This document shows, in pieces, positions 8,955 to 18,340 of a DNA stretch of 64,000 nt. The stretch is from Roseitalea porphyridii (GTDB lineage Bacteria > Pseudomonadota > Alphaproteobacteria > Rhizobiales > Rhizobiaceae), in NCBI RefSeq assembly GCF_004331955.1, contig NZ_CP036532.1:682001-746000 (forward strand), given 5' to 3'. Below the pieces are notes generated by a model. It was not told the origin of the DNA. It saw only the letters and a list, made by a program, of their open reading frames with translations, and searched no databases. The first letter of the stretch is position 1. The number at the start of each line of letters is the position of its first letter. The position numbers and the translations under genes are program-made.

Positions 8955-9110
8955 TGTGTGACAGATCCGGATCCGGCATTCGAGGGCCCGCCGGCAGACG
9001 GCGAACCCGGCGGTGACGGGTTGAGGCGTTGCGCCGGCGTGATCGCCGCGCAAATCGCCCGCCCCCTCGGGATCGCGAATGTGGCGGCTTGCCCGCCGAA
9101 AAGCAAGCCG

Positions 9111-9138
9111 AACGGCCGGCGCTCGCACGCCGGCCGTT
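9111..9138 (-). terminator. hairpin after dnaA
   Basis: AACGGCCGGCG and CGCCGGCCGTT form an 11-bp perfect stem with a 6-nt loop, 42 bp past the dnaA stop. On the minus strand it is followed by CGGCTTGCTTTTCGG, so the T-run is displaced by about eight bases. It probably terminates or attenuates dnaA transcription before dnaN. Confidence 0.55.
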
Positions 9139-9179
9139 TCATTGATTGGGGAAAACGAAACCGTTGTCGGCGAAGCGCG

Positions 9180-10688
9180 CTATTCGCGGATCAGCCGGCG
9201 CAGCAGTTCGATCTCCTTGGCCAGTTTCGCATCGTCCTTGATGAGCTGTTCGACCTTGCGCACGGCGTGGAGCACTGTGGTGTGATCCTTGCCGCCGAAG
9301 CGTCGGCCGATCTCGGGCAGCGATCGGGGCGTCATGGTCTTGGACAGGAACATGGCGATCTGGCGCGGCCGCACGACCGAGCGCGTGCGACGGTTGGACA
9401 GAAGCTCCGACCGGGCGACGTTGTAATGGTTGGCGACCGCCTTCTGGATGTCCTCGATCCGGATCTTCTTTTCATCGTCCACCCGCACCAGATGGCCCAG
9501 AATGTCGTCGACCCGGTCGAGCGCGATGTTGGGCTCGAAGGAGTGGCGGAAGACGAGCTGGTTGAACGCGCCCTCGAGCTCGCGGAAGCTCGACGTGACG
9601 GTCCGCGCCACATGGGTCAGCACCTCGCTGGAGATGTCCAGCGACGTGTCGTCCTTGCGCGCGTCGGCAAGCCGGCGCTCCAGCATGGCGAGCCGCATGC
9701 CGAAGTCCGGCGACTGGATTTCCAGCGCCACGCCGCCCTGCAGCCGGGAGCGCACGCGCGGGTCGAGCGATTCAAGTTCCGAGGGCGGGCGGTCGCCGGC
9801 GACCACAACCTGTCGGGCGCTGTCGAGCAGCGTGTTGATCAGGTGGCAGAACTCGGACTGGATCTTCTCGCCCTGCAGGAACTGCATGTCGTCGATGATA
9901 AGAAGGTCGATCTCGTGCAGGGTCTCCTTCAGGCGCAGCGCGCTCTGGTCGCGGATCGCGCTCGCAAAACGCCACATGAAGTACTCGGCCGTCAGGTAGA
10001 CGACGCGCTTGGACGGATCCTTGGCCTTGGCGGCGTTGGCGATCGCCTGCAAGAGGTGGGTCTTGCCGAGCCCGACATTGGAATGAAAGAACAGCGGGTT
10101 GAAGCGGGCCGCGTTTGGCCCCTTCTCGACGGCCGCGCGCGCCGCCGCCAGGCACACCCGGTTCGACGGTCCCTCGACGAAGCTGTCGAACGTGTAGCGG
10201 CTGTCGACGGGCGAGCCGAGCATTTCGCCGTTCTTGCCGATCTCGGGCGTCGTGCGCCCCTGCGCCGGCGTCGCGGCGCGGTCGGTCTTGGCCAGCGCGT
10301 TCGCCTTGGCCCGCTCGGCGCTCGCCTTGGCGGCGTCGGCCGCCTGGCCGGCCCGCGCCGAAGCGCTCGCCGCCCCGCGCGCCGCGCTGCGCACCACGAT
10401 CTCGACCTTGAGCACGTCGCCGTCCTCGGCCTGCCAGAGCGCGACGATCGTGTCGAGATAGTGGTTGTTGATCCAGTTGCGCAGGAACGGGGTGGGGACC
10501 GACAGCTGGACCACGGGGCCGTCCGCATCTTCCAGTTTGAGCCGTTTGAACCAGCTCTGATAGACCTCTCCGCCGAGCTTGGCCCGCAATTGCTGGCAAA
10601 TCTTCTCGAACGTCCTGCTTCCCGCCGACGCCTTCCTGGCATCGCTGGGTGCGTCCTTGCCGTCTTCGTCCGGCTTCTTGTTGCTCAT
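9180..10688 (-). CDS. dnaA: chromosomal replication initiator DnaA
   Basis: DnaA is the AAA+ ATPase that opens the chromosomal origin. The protein has 502 residues. Domain I is at about 25-95 ([14 protein letters not shown] onward). An Ala/Lys-rich linker spans about 100-150. The AAA+ domain has Walker A NVGLGKTH near 204-211 and [10 protein letters not shown] as Walker B. The domain IV helix-turn-helix contains [20 protein letters not shown], the DnaA signature that reads DnaA boxes. The start at 10688 ([10 protein letters not shown]) was preferred to upstream in-frame codons, which lie inside the long leader. It is expressed from that leader, which has cell-cycle motifs. Confidence 0.97.
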   Translation of the reverse strand: MSNKKPDEDGKDAPSDARKASAGSRTFEKICQQLRAKLGGEVYQSWFKRLKLEDADGPVVQLSVPTPFLRNWINNHYLDTIVALWQAEDGDVLKVEIVVRSAARGAASASARAGQAADAAKASAERAKANALAKTDRAATPAQGRTTPEIGKNGEMLGSPVDSRYTFDSFVEGPSNRVCLAAARAAVEKGPNAARFNPLFFHSNVGLGKTHLLQAIANAAKAKDPSKRVVYLTAEYFMWRFASAIRDQSALRLKETLHEIDLLIIDDMQFLQGEKIQSEFCHLINTLLDSARQVVVAGDRPPSELESLDPRVRSRLQGGVALEIQSPDFGMRLAMLERRLADARKDDTSLDISSEVLTHVARTVTSSFRELEGAFNQLVFRHSFEPNIALDRVDDILGHLVRVDDEKKIRIEDIQKAVANHYNVARSELLSNRRTRSVVRPRQIAMFLSKTMTPRSLPEIGRRFGGKDHTTVLHAVRKVEQLIKDDAKLAKEIELLRRLIRE

Positions 10689-11073
10689 CGTTCCACCCTC
10701 TCCGATCGCTGCCTTGCTTCGTTCGATTGTCTGGCGCGTCTCGGATATGGCCGCTCGCCCGGCCATGGGGGTGTGTGCTGGCGGATGCGTCATTGCGTGC
10801 GCAACCCTTTCGACTTCCCCTCGCATATTGTGTTCTCGCCTCCTGTCGTTGGCCGGCCGGGCCCCGCACATCCCGCGCCGTGCATATCATTGTCAGAGCG
10901 GATCCCGCTGGCCCTGTGCCCGACCGGCCGGCGCCAAACACAAACATGCGCCGGTGGTGATCCGCGATCGTTCTTCGATGTCGCCCCGTGGCCTTTCTGT
11001 CGCTTCCGGCTTTCCGGGACCGGCATGCTCCTCCTTCCTGCCCCGGGCGCAGGGCGATCGATCCCGTTTGCCG

Positions 11074-11478
11074 GAATCGCCCGATTCCGGCACGCATTCA
11101 GCTACCCGACTGTTGAAGTGGTCCTGCCCCAGGACCGCTGGACATACGCACGCCTCACCGCATGCAACCATGGGTCGCAGCCGCCAATTCGACTTGCTTC
11201 TGGTGTGGGAGCGTCCGCCCGTCTTGTGATCCTAAATTAGCCCCATCGCGGCCCGTCAGACAAGGCCCGCTAACGGTAAATTAACGCTTGTGCGGGCGCG
11301 AATCGGAGAACAAAAAGTGCCCGGTTTCGATCGCGAAAAGATAAGCTTTTGGGATTCCACAGCTTCTTTTCGGGCGTCGAAAAACGCACCCGCCGTGAAA
11401 AAAAATCGGAAAAAATCGGTTGACTCGGAGGCCCTTATGGACAGGCGGGAAAACCGCGCTCCGATCCGGGCGCGAGTC
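11074..11478. promoter_or_regulatory. cluster of six GANTC (CcrM) methylation sites upstream of dnaA
   Basis: GANTC occurs at 11074, 11083, 11300, 11353, 11422 and 11474, and nowhere else in the 975 bp leader. One site per 256 bp is expected by chance in random sequence. CcrM methylates this motif in alphaproteobacteria, and its methylation state modulates dnaA transcription in Caulobacter. A similar role here is inferred. Confidence 0.55.
11270..11285. promoter_or_regulatory. CtrA-like binding site CTAA-N7-TTAAC
   Basis: CTAA at 11270-11273, seven bases, then TTAAC at 11281-11285 matches the CtrA consensus TTAA-N7-TTAAC with one mismatch. TTAA is rare in this GC-rich sequence, so the match is more telling than it would be elsewhere. 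It lies about 580 bp from the dnaA start. Confidence 0.5.
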
Positions 11479-11610
11479 TCCTAAATATATGAAATATAAA
11501 GAAAAAGTCGGATCAAGGCGGGCGACCGCGGATGCAGGGGCGATCGGCGGGCTCAAGCGGGAGCGGCTAAATCTTTGTGCCTCAAGGCAAATTTTTCATT
11601 AGCCGCGCAA

Positions 11611-11635
11611 CAAAAAACCCGGCCGAGGCCGGGTT
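11611..11635 (-). terminator. rho-independent terminator of rpsT
   Basis: AACCCGGCC and GGCCGGGTT form a perfect 9-bp stem with a 2-nt loop. On the minus strand it is followed by six T (plus-strand A-run 11612-11617). It stands 29 bp after the rpsT stop and isolates rpsT from the dnaA promoter. Confidence 0.88.
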
Positions 11636-11663
11636 CCGGTCATTGATGAGCCGACGAAGGAAA

Positions 11664-11930
11664 TCAGGCGCCGATCGTCTTCACCCGATGGGCGAGCCGG
11701 GAGACCTTCCGCGCGGCGGTGTTCTTGTGCATCACGCCCTTGCTCGCTGCACGCATAAGTTCAGGCTGCGCGGCGCGCAGCGCGGCATCGGCCGCGCTCT
11801 TGTCGCCGGCGGCGATCGCCTCCTCGACCTTGCGGACGAACGTGCGCACGCGCGAACGGCGTGCGGTGTTGACCTGGGTGCGCGTTGCGATCTTGCGCGT
11901 TGCCTTCTTGGCCGACCTGGTATTGGCCAT
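11664..11930 (-). CDS. rpsT: 30S ribosomal protein S20
   Basis: S20 binds 16S rRNA in the body of the small subunit. The 88-residue basic protein begins [20 protein letters not shown] and ends [11 protein letters not shown], with the Lys/Arg/Ala composition and helical-bundle pattern of S20. The start at 11930 is set by the conserved MANT N-terminus. It is a single gene with its own terminator. Its position just upstream of dnaA on the same strand is the usual rhizobial arrangement. Confidence 0.96.
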   Translation of the reverse strand: MANTRSAKKATRKIATRTQVNTARRSRVRTFVRKVEEAIAAGDKSAADAALRAAQPELMRAASKGVMHKNTAARKVSRLAHRVKTIGA

Positions 11931-12113
11931 GGGTGCCTCTCTCGATGTGATCCGGGAACCGGACAGGGGCCGTGCGGGGTCTGGTCGACCGGTCCACCGT
12001 GCCCATGAACAAGTGTGGCGGCCACACAGCCGCCAAGTTGGCGCCGCTATAAGCGCAAACGCCTTTCCAGTCAACGCCGACCCGGCAGAAAGCGACAGCC
12101 GGACGCCGCCGGC

Positions 12114-12887
12114 TCAGCGGTTGCGGAAGCTCGGCGTGCGTTTCTCGATAAACGCGGACATGCCCTCTTCCTGATCGTCCAGCGCGAAGGCGGAATGGAA
12201 CAGCCGCCGCTCGAAACGCAGCCCTTCGGAAAGACCGGTCTCGAAGGCGCGGTTGATCGCCTCCTTGGCCATCATCGCCGTCGGCAGCGAATAGCCGGCG
12301 ATCTTCTGCGCGGCGCTCAGCGCTTCCTCGATCAGTTCCGTGTCCGGGACGACGCGCGCCACCAGACCGCAGCGCTCGGCTTCCTCGGCGTCCATCTGCC
12401 GCCCGGTCAGGCACAGATCCATGGCCTTTGCCTTGCCGATCGAGCGGGCGAGCCTTTGCGTGCCGCCCATGCCGGGCAGGATGCCCAGCGAGATTTCGGG
12501 CTGGCCGAACTTGGCGCTTTCGGAGGCGATGATGAAGTCGCACATGCAGGCCAGTTCGCATCCGCCGCCCAGCGCGTAACCGCTGACCGCGGCGATCATC
12601 GGCTTGGGAAACGCGGCGATCCGCTCCCAGCCGCTCAGGGAATCGTGCATGTAGGCGCTGGCGAACTCGAACGCCTGCATCTCCTTGATGTCGGCGCCGG
12701 CCGCGAAGGCCTTCTGCGATCCGGTGATGACGACCGCGCCGATCTTGCCGTCCTCGCGCAGCGCGTCGAGCGCGGCGGTCAACTCGTCCAGCAGCTTTGC
12801 GTTGAGCGCGTTGAGCGCCTTGGGGCGGTTGAGCGTGACGAGCGCGACTTCGCCGCGTTTTTCGACATTGATCGTGTCGTAGGCCAT
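12114..12887 (-). CDS. enoyl-CoA hydratase/isomerase (crotonase family)
   Basis: Crotonase hydrates trans-2-enoyl-CoA in beta-oxidation. The 257-residue protein has the oxyanion-hole strand [10 protein letters not shown] near 60-70 and the second [12 protein letters not shown] near 100-112. The two catalytic glutamates lie in the GGGCELA helix and in [19 protein letters not shown]. This pattern is that of a genuine hydratase (EchA/FadB1-type). It is the last gene of a minus-strand run with mutM and deoB, 34 bp from the mutM stop, the same pairing as in many Rhizobiales. Confidence 0.92.
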   Translation of the reverse strand: MAYDTINVEKRGEVALVTLNRPKALNALNAKLLDELTAALDALREDGKIGAVVITGSQKAFAAGADIKEMQAFEFASAYMHDSLSGWERIAAFPKPMIAAVSGYALGGGCELACMCDFIIASESAKFGQPEISLGILPGMGGTQRLARSIGKAKAMDLCLTGRQMDAEEAERCGLVARVVPDTELIEEALSAAQKIAGYSLPTAMMAKEAINRAFETGLSEGLRFERRLFHSAFALDDQEEGMSAFIEKRTPSFRNR

Positions 12888-12921
12888 GCGCTGAGTGCTC
12901 CGTGGCTTTCGGTTGAGGCGG

Positions 12922-13815
12922 CTATCTCTGGCACGCCGGACAATGGAAAGTCGACCGTCCGCTTTGCACGAAGCGGCGGATCGTTCCGCCGCACCCGTCG
13001 TGGCGGCACGGCTCGCCCTCGCGCCCGTAGACCGCGAAGCTGTGCTGGAAGTAGCCGAGCGAGCCGTCCGTGCGGGAGTAGTCGCGCAGCGACGAGCCGC
13101 CGGCCGCGATCGCTTCGGCGATGACGGCGCGGATCGCATCGGCAAGCGCGGTGCAGCGGGCCGTCGGTCGTCCCGCGCGGGTGACCAGGGTGCCCGCCCT
13201 GCGGCGCGGCGAGAGCCGGGCCCGCCACAGCGCCTCGCAGACATAGATGTTGCCGAGCCCGGCGATCAGGCGCTGGTCCAGAAGCGCGGCCTTGAGCGGC
13301 GCGGCCCTGCCGGCAAGCAGCAGCGCCAAATGATCGCCGTCGAGCGCGTTTCCGGTCGGCTCCAGCCCCAGTTCGCGCAGATACCGGTTGTCGGCCAGCG
13401 TCTCCACCCGGTCGAGATCGACGAAACCGAACCGTCTGGGATCGTTGTAGGTGATCGCGCGACGCGTCCCGTCCGGGCCGGTCAGATGGAACACCAGATG
13501 GTCGTGCGCTTCCGCTTTCGACCGCGCATGGCGGAACGCGCCGGGCAGGGCGTCGCCGTCCTCGTCGGCGATGCGATAGGAGCCCGACATGCCAAGATGG
13601 CTGATCAGAACCGCGCCATTGTCGAAATGCATCGTCAGGTACTTCGCCCGGCGGCCGATCGCCGTCACGGTGCGGCCCTCTATGGCGGTAGAAAGCCCGG
13701 CTGGAAGCGGAAATCTCAGGTCGGGCCGGCGCAGCTCGAGCCGGTCGAGACGCGCGCCCTCCATCGCCGGCGCCAGACCACGCCGCACCGTTTCGACCTC
13801 GGGAAGTTCAGGCAC
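12922..13815 (-). CDS. mutM: formamidopyrimidine-DNA glycosylase (Fpg/MutM)
   Basis: MutM excises 8-oxoguanine and nicks the site. The 297-residue protein starts [10 protein letters not shown], with catalytic Pro2 and Glu3 exposed after Met removal. The helix-two-turn-helix region contains [14 protein letters not shown] near 190. The C-terminal zinc finger has CRHDGCGG and FHCPACQR supplying four cysteines. The start is fixed by catalytic Pro2. It overlaps the upstream deoB stop by 8 bp, so translation is probably coupled. Confidence 0.97.
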   Translation of the reverse strand: MPELPEVETVRRGLAPAMEGARLDRLELRRPDLRFPLPAGLSTAIEGRTVTAIGRRAKYLTMHFDNGAVLISHLGMSGSYRIADEDGDALPGAFRHARSKAEAHDHLVFHLTGPDGTRRAITYNDPRRFGFVDLDRVETLADNRYLRELGLEPTGNALDGDHLALLLAGRAAPLKAALLDQRLIAGLGNIYVCEALWRARLSPRRRAGTLVTRAGRPTARCTALADAIRAVIAEAIAAGGSSLRDYSRTDGSLGYFQHSFAVYGREGEPCRHDGCGGTIRRFVQSGRSTFHCPACQR

Positions 13816-15046
13816 CGGCCCTGATCTCGCCCAGAACCGAGGTGCCGTCGGCGCCGGCGGGCAGGCCGAGATGATCGGCGACCGTCTCGCCTATGTCCGC
13901 ATAGGTCTTGCGGATGCCGATGCCGGTGGCGGGCAGCCCAGGCCCCCAGGCCAGAAAGGGCACGCGCTCGCGGGTGTGGTCGGTCCCCGTCCAGGTCGGA
14001 TCGCAGCCATGATCGGCCGTCACGATCAGCAGGTCGCCCGGCTTCATCTTCGCCTGGATCTCCGGAAGGAAACGGTCGAACGCCTCAAGCGCGGCCGCGT
14101 AGCCGGCCACGTTCCGCCGATGTCCGTAGAGCATGTCGAAGTCGACGAAGTTGGCGAACACCAGATCGCCGTCCTCAGCATCGTCCATCGCCGCGAGCAT
14201 GGTCGCTCCGATCGCCGCGTTGCCCGAGGCCTTGCGCACCTCGCTGACGCCCTGATGGGCGAAGATGTCACCGATCTTGCCGACCGCGATCACCCGGCCG
14301 CCGGCCTCGACGGTGCGGTCGAGCAGGGTCGGCGCCGGCGGCAGGACCGAATAGTCGCGCCGGTTGCCGGTGCGCTCGAAACTCGCCCGGTCCTCGCCGA
14401 CGAAGGGCCGTGCGATGACGCGGCCGATGTTGAGCGGATCGACGAGGTCGCGCACCGTCTCGCACAGCGCATAGAGGCGGTCGAGGCCGAACCGGGTTTC
14501 GTGTGCGGCGATCTGGAAGACCGAATCGGCCGAGGTGTAGAAGATCGGCTGGCCCGTTCGCAGATGCTCCTCGCCCAGTTCGGCGATGATATCGGTGCCC
14601 GAAGCGTGCTTGTTGCCGAGCGAACCGTCGAGCCCGGCCTTCGCGTAGATGGCTTCCAGCAGGTCCTGCGGAAACGCGGGCACCTCGTGCGGAAAATAGC
14701 CCCAGTCGAAGAGCACCGGCACGCCCGCGATCTCCCAGTGGCCCGATGGCGTGTCCTTGCCGTGCGAAACCTCTTCGGCCGCACCCCAGATGCCCTGCGC
14801 ATCGTCGGGCTTCAGCGCGGCCGCTCCGGCATGGGCAGAGGCCAGGTCGACGGCGTGGAACAGGCCCAGCGCCGCCAGGTTCGGCAGTCGCAGCGGCCCT
14901 TTCCGATCGGCATTGTCGGCTTCGCCTGCGGCCGCCGCATCGATGATGTGGCCGACCGTGTTCGCGCCGGCGTCGCCGAAGGCCTCGGCGTCGGGCGCTC
15001 CGCCGATGCCGACCGAATCCAGCACGATGAGAAATGCGCGCGCCAT
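13808..15046 (-). CDS. deoB: phosphopentomutase
   Basis: DeoB interconverts (deoxy)ribose 1-phosphate and 5-phosphate in nucleoside salvage. The protein has 412 residues and belongs to the alkaline phosphatase superfamily. The N-terminal metal site [12 protein letters not shown], with the downstream DAGANTVGH, carries the usual Asp and Thr. The second metal site near the C-terminus has [18 protein letters not shown] with its Asp/His ligands. It leads the deoB-mutM-enoyl-CoA hydratase run and is divergent from the PhnD-like gene. Confidence 0.95.
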   Translation of the reverse strand: MARAFLIVLDSVGIGGAPDAEAFGDAGANTVGHIIDAAAAGEADNADRKGPLRLPNLAALGLFHAVDLASAHAGAAALKPDDAQGIWGAAEEVSHGKDTPSGHWEIAGVPVLFDWGYFPHEVPAFPQDLLEAIYAKAGLDGSLGNKHASGTDIIAELGEEHLRTGQPIFYTSADSVFQIAAHETRFGLDRLYALCETVRDLVDPLNIGRVIARPFVGEDRASFERTGNRRDYSVLPPAPTLLDRTVEAGGRVIAVGKIGDIFAHQGVSEVRKASGNAAIGATMLAAMDDAEDGDLVFANFVDFDMLYGHRRNVAGYAAALEAFDRFLPEIQAKMKPGDLLIVTADHGCDPTWTGTDHTRERVPFLAWGPGLPATGIGIRKTYADIGETVADHLGLPAGADGTSVLGEIRAGA

Positions 15047-15196
15047 GACGTTCCTGCCTTCCCGGGCCGCCGTGGCGGGCCCGTACCCTGTTGCGGTGTT
15101 TTCGTTCGCGGCCGGATCGCCATATAAGCATGCGCGTGGTCAAGGTCCATCATGGTCGTCGGACCACCGAGGGCGACGCGACCGGGGAGGGCAATC

Positions 15197-16084
15197 ATGC
15201 GCAGGCCGATACTCGCACTGCTGGCGGCGATCATCGCGACCATGCCCGTGGCGGCCGACTGGCGCGCCGAAACCGGCGTGTTCCGGATCGGCGTCGTCGA
15301 TCCGGGCGGGGGAACGACGTCTCCGGCCCGTTACGAGCCGTTCCGCGAGGCGGTCAGTACAGCGATCGACATGCCCGTCGAGGTCCTGGTGCTGCGCGAC
15401 GCACCCAGCCTGATCGACGCGCAGACCAGCGGCCGCATCGAATATGCAATTCTGTCGGCGCTCGGCTACGCGGCCGCGCAGGAGATGTGCGCCTGTCTGG
15501 TGCCGCTGGTCGTGCCGCGAACGGCCGGCGGCGCCACCGGCGTGCGCTCGGTTCTGGTGGTCGATGCGGCCACAGGCGAAGAGGCGGTCGGCTCGGGACC
15601 GATCGGCTATGGCCCGGAAGGTTCGCTGACCGGCGCGCTCGCCCCGCAGGTCGCCTTCACCCATCAGGGACAGCCGCTCGGCGAGGCCGGGCTCGATCTT
15701 GTCGTTCAGCCGAGCTTCGAGGCCGCCCGTGACGCCTTCCTTGCCGGCGATCTCGCCGGCCTCTTTGCCTGGGACTATGCGGTGGCCGACCCGGACCGGG
15801 CGATCGGCGGCGGCCTGGGCGCGGCGCTGGTCGGCGACGCGGCGGTCGGCGCGTCGATCCTGTGGCGTTCCGAACATGTGCCGTTCGGCCCGCACGCGGT
15901 GCGCGATACCGTGCCGGCGGACGTCCGTACCGCGCTGCGCGAGGCGCTCGTCGCGCTCGAGGAGGCGGCGCCGGACGCCTATGACGTCATCTCGCCGACG
16001 CTCGGTGGCGGGTTCGTGCCGGTGGAAGCGGCCGACTACGCGTTCGCCGCGCGCATCGTGAAGGCGCTGGCGGAGACGCCCTGA
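15197..16084 (+). CDS. exported PhnD-like (phosphate/phosphonate-type) binding protein, orphan
   Basis: A 295-residue periplasmic binding-protein fold. The signal peptide MRRPILALLAAIIATMPVAA is followed by FRIGVVDPGGG, a first-lobe strand of the PhnD family. DAQTSGRIEYAILSALGYAA is the typical segment that reports a substrate-dependent state. The start at 15197 was chosen over an in-frame upstream codon because it begins the signal peptide and follows GGGAGGG. No permease or ATPase gene is adjacent, so uptake partners are unknown; it could act as a sensor or take part in a distant importer. Ligand unknown. Confidence 0.8.
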   Translation: MRRPILALLAAIIATMPVAADWRAETGVFRIGVVDPGGGTTSPARYEPFREAVSTAIDMPVEVLVLRDAPSLIDAQTSGRIEYAILSALGYAAAQEMCACLVPLVVPRTAGGATGVRSVLVVDAATGEEAVGSGPIGYGPEGSLTGALAPQVAFTHQGQPLGEAGLDLVVQPSFEAARDAFLAGDLAGLFAWDYAVADPDRAIGGGLGAALVGDAAVGASILWRSEHVPFGPHAVRDTVPADVRTALREALVALEEAAPDAYDVISPTLGGGFVPVEAADYAFAARIVKALAETP

Positions 16085-16090
16085 CGGACG

Positions 16091-16729
16091 TCAGCAGTTC
16101 GAGCAGGGGATGTGGTCGACGAGCCGGGGATGGAACCAGTAGGTTTCTTCCATGTCGATGCCGACAGCCGATCCGTCGGCGTTGCGCCCCGTCACCCAGG
16201 TGATGAGCGGCAGATACCGGATCTCGACCTGCACCATCACCACGAACGTCTCGTCGATCCGCAGCCGGTCGGGAACCCAGGTTTCGTCGCCGGCCGGCCA
16301 GCCGCCGTCAAACGAGCCGTCCTTGTTCATCCGGCGCGACCAGACGATCTGGCCGCCAAGCGCGTGGTCGTCATCGACATCGATGCCGACGATGGTGATG
16401 CGCGGCGTGTCCGCCTGATAGGGAAACAGGATTGATTCGCCGACCTTCATGATCGCTTCGAGCCGGTCCTTGTCGACCGCGCTCTGCTGCGTGACGAGGT
16501 CGGCCGTGGTCGATGCGACCCGCGCGACGCGCTTGTTCAGCGAGACACCGGACGAGATCTCCATCGTGCCCAGATAGAGCATCAGCAGCAGCGGAACGAT
16601 CAGCGCGAACTCGACCGCGGCGACGCCCCGCCGGTCCGCCCGGTAGCGGCGCCACAGTCCGAACACCCCGCCGTGGCGCGGCCGGTTCGCGGAGTTGCCT
16701 GTCCGTCCGACTGTGGGGGTGGTGACCAT
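16091..16729 (-). CDS. TadE-like pilus assembly protein (pseudopilin), gene 2
   Basis: A 212-residue protein with a basic N-terminus, then RRGVAAVEFALIVPLLLMLYLG at about 33-55. That is the TadE/TadF hydrophobic helix with the Glu at +5 after a likely prepilin cleavage site. The long C-terminal part ends in a CSNC motif that could form a disulfide. Its ATG overlaps the last base of the upstream stop (TGATG at 16729-16731), so the two TadE-like genes are translationally coupled. They are probably minor pseudopilins of the Tad pilus encoded alongside. Confidence 0.85.
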   Translation of the reverse strand: MVTTPTVGRTGNSANRPRHGGVFGLWRRYRADRRGVAAVEFALIVPLLLMLYLGTMEISSGVSLNKRVARVASTTADLVTQQSAVDKDRLEAIMKVGESILFPYQADTPRITIVGIDVDDDHALGGQIVWSRRMNKDGSFDGGWPAGDETWVPDRLRIDETFVVMVQVEIRYLPLITWVTGRNADGSAVGIDMEETYWFHPRLVDHIPCSNC

Positions 16730-17277
16730 CAGAAGGGCTCGTTCTGCCAGGTGGTGGTGGTGTAGAGCAGCACGCGGCCATCATCGAGGCCGGCGATGCG
16801 GGACTTCATCAGGTCCGTGTAGACCGGCCATTCGTAGATGATCCGCAGATTGTTGATCGATCCGGCGCCTCCGGGCGCGTACTTGAAGCCGCTGGTGTCG
16901 ATCTCGCCGGGGCCGGAGAACGGAATGGAGGTCGGCACGTCATCGAAGCTGGCATAGCTCTGCAGGTCGAAGTGCAGGTCCGGACAGCCCGCGGCGACGA
17001 ACACGTCGATGTCGTCGCAGATCATCTGCCGGAAGGCGGCCTGGTCCGTTACCGCCGGAACGATCTGGCCGGTCCGGATCTGGCGGGCGAGCCGATCCAT
17101 CGAATTGGCCATCACCTGTTCGGCCGTGAACGAAACGGTCGTTTCCAGAACCGCGAAGATCAGCAGGAAGAAGGGCAGCGCAAGGATGGCGAACTCGATC
17201 GCGGTCGCCCCGCGCCGGTCGCGCAGAAGGCCCCATCGCCGTCTGCGGCAAGCCCGTTTCCTTGTGCCGTGGGACAC
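16729..17277 (-). CDS. TadE-like pilus assembly protein (pseudopilin), gene 1
   Basis: A 182-residue protein with a basic head (RKRACRRRRWGLLRDRRG) followed by ATAIEFAILALPFFLLIFAV, the TadE-type cleavage site and hydrophobic helix with its conserved Glu. Three cysteines are present in the predicted periplasmic part. It is first of a two-gene minus-strand unit directly facing away from the pilin operon. In Tad systems such proteins are processed by the CpaA/TadV peptidase and prime or stabilise the pilus. Confidence 0.86.
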   Translation of the reverse strand: MSHGTRKRACRRRRWGLLRDRRGATAIEFAILALPFFLLIFAVLETTVSFTAEQVMANSMDRLARQIRTGQIVPAVTDQAAFRQMICDDIDVFVAAGCPDLHFDLQSYASFDDVPTSIPFSGPGEIDTSGFKYAPGGAGSINNLRIIYEWPVYTDLMKSRIAGLDDGRVLLYTTTTWQNEPF

Positions 17278-17424
17278 GCCTGAACTCCTGTCCGGAACTG
17301 AACCCGGTCAGAATAGGACACAGAAATTGACAATCGGTTTGCGCGATCGGTCGAACTTGCAACGCACCGGCGGCGCCGGCCGCGGCCGCGGTCAGAGGGC
17401 GATCAGGCCGTCCGGAGCGGGACC

Positions 17425-17895
17425 TCAGAACAGGTCGGCGTCGGCGTTCTCCTCGAACATCGCATTGACGCGGGCGCGTTCGCGGGTCGATTCGATCTCG
17501 GCGGGGGTCTGATAGGCCGATTCGCAGTACGGATCGCACGACAGCGTCTCGATGATCGAACGCCGGTAGATGCGCACGGTGGCGAGCTGGTCGCGGCTGA
17601 CCGAGATCTGTTCGTCGAAGATCGGCGCGCCGCCCTGGTCGAGGACGACGATGTTGGTCCGCCCGAAGGCCTGACCGGTGAGCACGATCGTGTTGGCATC
17701 GTGCACGGTGGCGTCGGCGACGGCGGGATTGCCGATGATCACCGTTGCCGCCGGCCGCGACATCTTCAGAATGCGGGCCTGGTTGAGGATGACCTCGATG
17801 CCGCCCTGCGCGGGCGGCTCTGCGTGTGCAGGCGCGGCGGTGAACGCAACGGCCATGAGCGGCAGGGCTGCAAGGAAGGCGGCGCGAAGGGCCAT
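17425..17895 (-). CDS. stand-alone secretin N-terminal-domain protein (T2SS/T3SS pil_N type)
   Basis: A 156-residue exported protein. The signal peptide is residues 1-25 (cut after APAHA). Residues about 30-105 resemble the N-terminal domain of the CpaC secretin: VILNQARILKMSRPAATVIIG, NPAVADATV and GRTNIVVLDQGG align with VIDLPADAHDILVANPEVADAV and GETNIFVFDRSG in CpaC of this window. There is no secretin barrel. The tail has a CDPYC pair. It may occupy or regulate the secretin N-ring, or chaperone it. It is transcribed divergently from the pilin gene. Confidence 0.8.
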   Translation of the reverse strand: MALRAAFLAALPLMAVAFTAAPAHAEPPAQGGIEVILNQARILKMSRPAATVIIGNPAVADATVHDANTIVLTGQAFGRTNIVVLDQGGAPIFDEQISVSRDQLATVRIYRRSIIETLSCDPYCESAYQTPAEIESTRERARVNAMFEENADADLF

Positions 17896-18156
17896 CGGCG
17901 GACTCCAGCGGTTCGGTGGTTACCGAACATTCAGCGAGATTGGTTGAGGAACGGTTAAGCGCGCTTGGCGGTACGGGATCGGCGCGCTGCGGGCACAACC
18001 GGCGATTAACCATCGCGCGTGGAAAGGGCCGTTAACGATCGGGCAACCACGCCCGTTAAGGGCCCCGCAATCGGCGCGGCGTATGGTGAGCCTACTGACC
18101 GCGACAGGACGACAGGCGGCAGGACTGCTGTTCGCCAACGAATAAGGAGCTCACCA
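17896..18156. promoter_or_regulatory. divergent promoter region of the pilin operon
   Basis: The 261 bp spacer separates the minus-strand secretin-domain gene from the pilin gene. It has four TTAA half-sites, at 17953, 18006, 18032 and 18056, most in GTTAAC or GTTAAG context. In Caulobacter pilA is activated by CtrA, which reads TTAAC half-sites. None of the pairs here has the canonical 7-bp spacing, so CtrA control is only suggested. A strong ribosome site, AAGGAG, precedes the pilin ATG. Confidence 0.45.
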
Positions 18157-18315
18157 ATGTTTGCACGTTTTCTGAAAGACGAGTCGGGCGCAACCGCCAT
18201 CGAGTATGGCCTGATCGCTGCGCTCATCGCCGTCGCCATCATCGCCGGCGCCACCACGCTGGGCGAAACGCTGAACACCCAGTTCCAGGAAATCTCTGAC
18301 GAGATCTCCGGCTAA
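18157..18315 (+). CDS. pilA: Flp-family type IVb pilin
   Basis: The major pilin subunit of the Tad pilus. The 52-residue prepilin has a short charged leader (MFARFLKDESG), cleaved before ATAIEYGLIAAL. The mature N-terminus has the conserved Glu5-Tyr6 of Flp pilins and a single hydrophobic helix to about residue 35. AAGGAG sits 7 bp upstream of the ATG. A strong terminator follows, so the pilin is made from its own short transcript, at a level separate from the cpa genes. CpaA, encoded next, is the expected processing peptidase. Confidence 0.94.
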   Translation: MFARFLKDESGATAIEYGLIAALIAVAIIAGATTLGETLNTQFQEISDEISG

Positions 18316-18340
18316 GGCGCCGTTCGCAACTAATCCGATC

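Larger units (their letters stand above)
10689..11610 (-). promoter_or_regulatory. dnaA leader/promoter region (922 bp without a gene)
   Basis: No credible coding frame is seen between the dnaA start and the rpsT terminator. The half next to dnaA is GC-rich. The distal half (about 11220-11610) is clearly AT-rich for this genome, with A-runs at 11398-11416 and AAATATATGAAATATAAAG at 11483-11501. It carries six GANTC sites and one CtrA-like site (listed separately). I found no near-consensus DnaA box: the best candidates, GATTCCACA at 11353 and TTATGGACA at 11435, match only 6-7 of 9 positions. I read it as a long regulated dnaA promoter rather than a demonstrated origin. Confidence 0.6.

Noticed and set aside
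8415-11240. A 941-codon plus-strand open frame antisense to dnaN and dnaA
   Set aside because: It is the shadow of two conserved minus-strand genes; its translation has no family motifs.
10689-11663. A chromosomal origin (oriC) next to dnaA
   Set aside because: The region is AT-rich in part and holds CtrA-like and GANTC sites, but I find no near-consensus DnaA boxes (best 6-7 of 9). In related Rhizobiales the origin lies near hemE, so oriC is not called here.
17896-18156. A canonical CtrA site before the pilin gene
   Set aside because: TTAA half-sites are present but none are separated by 7 bp, so only half-sites are reported.
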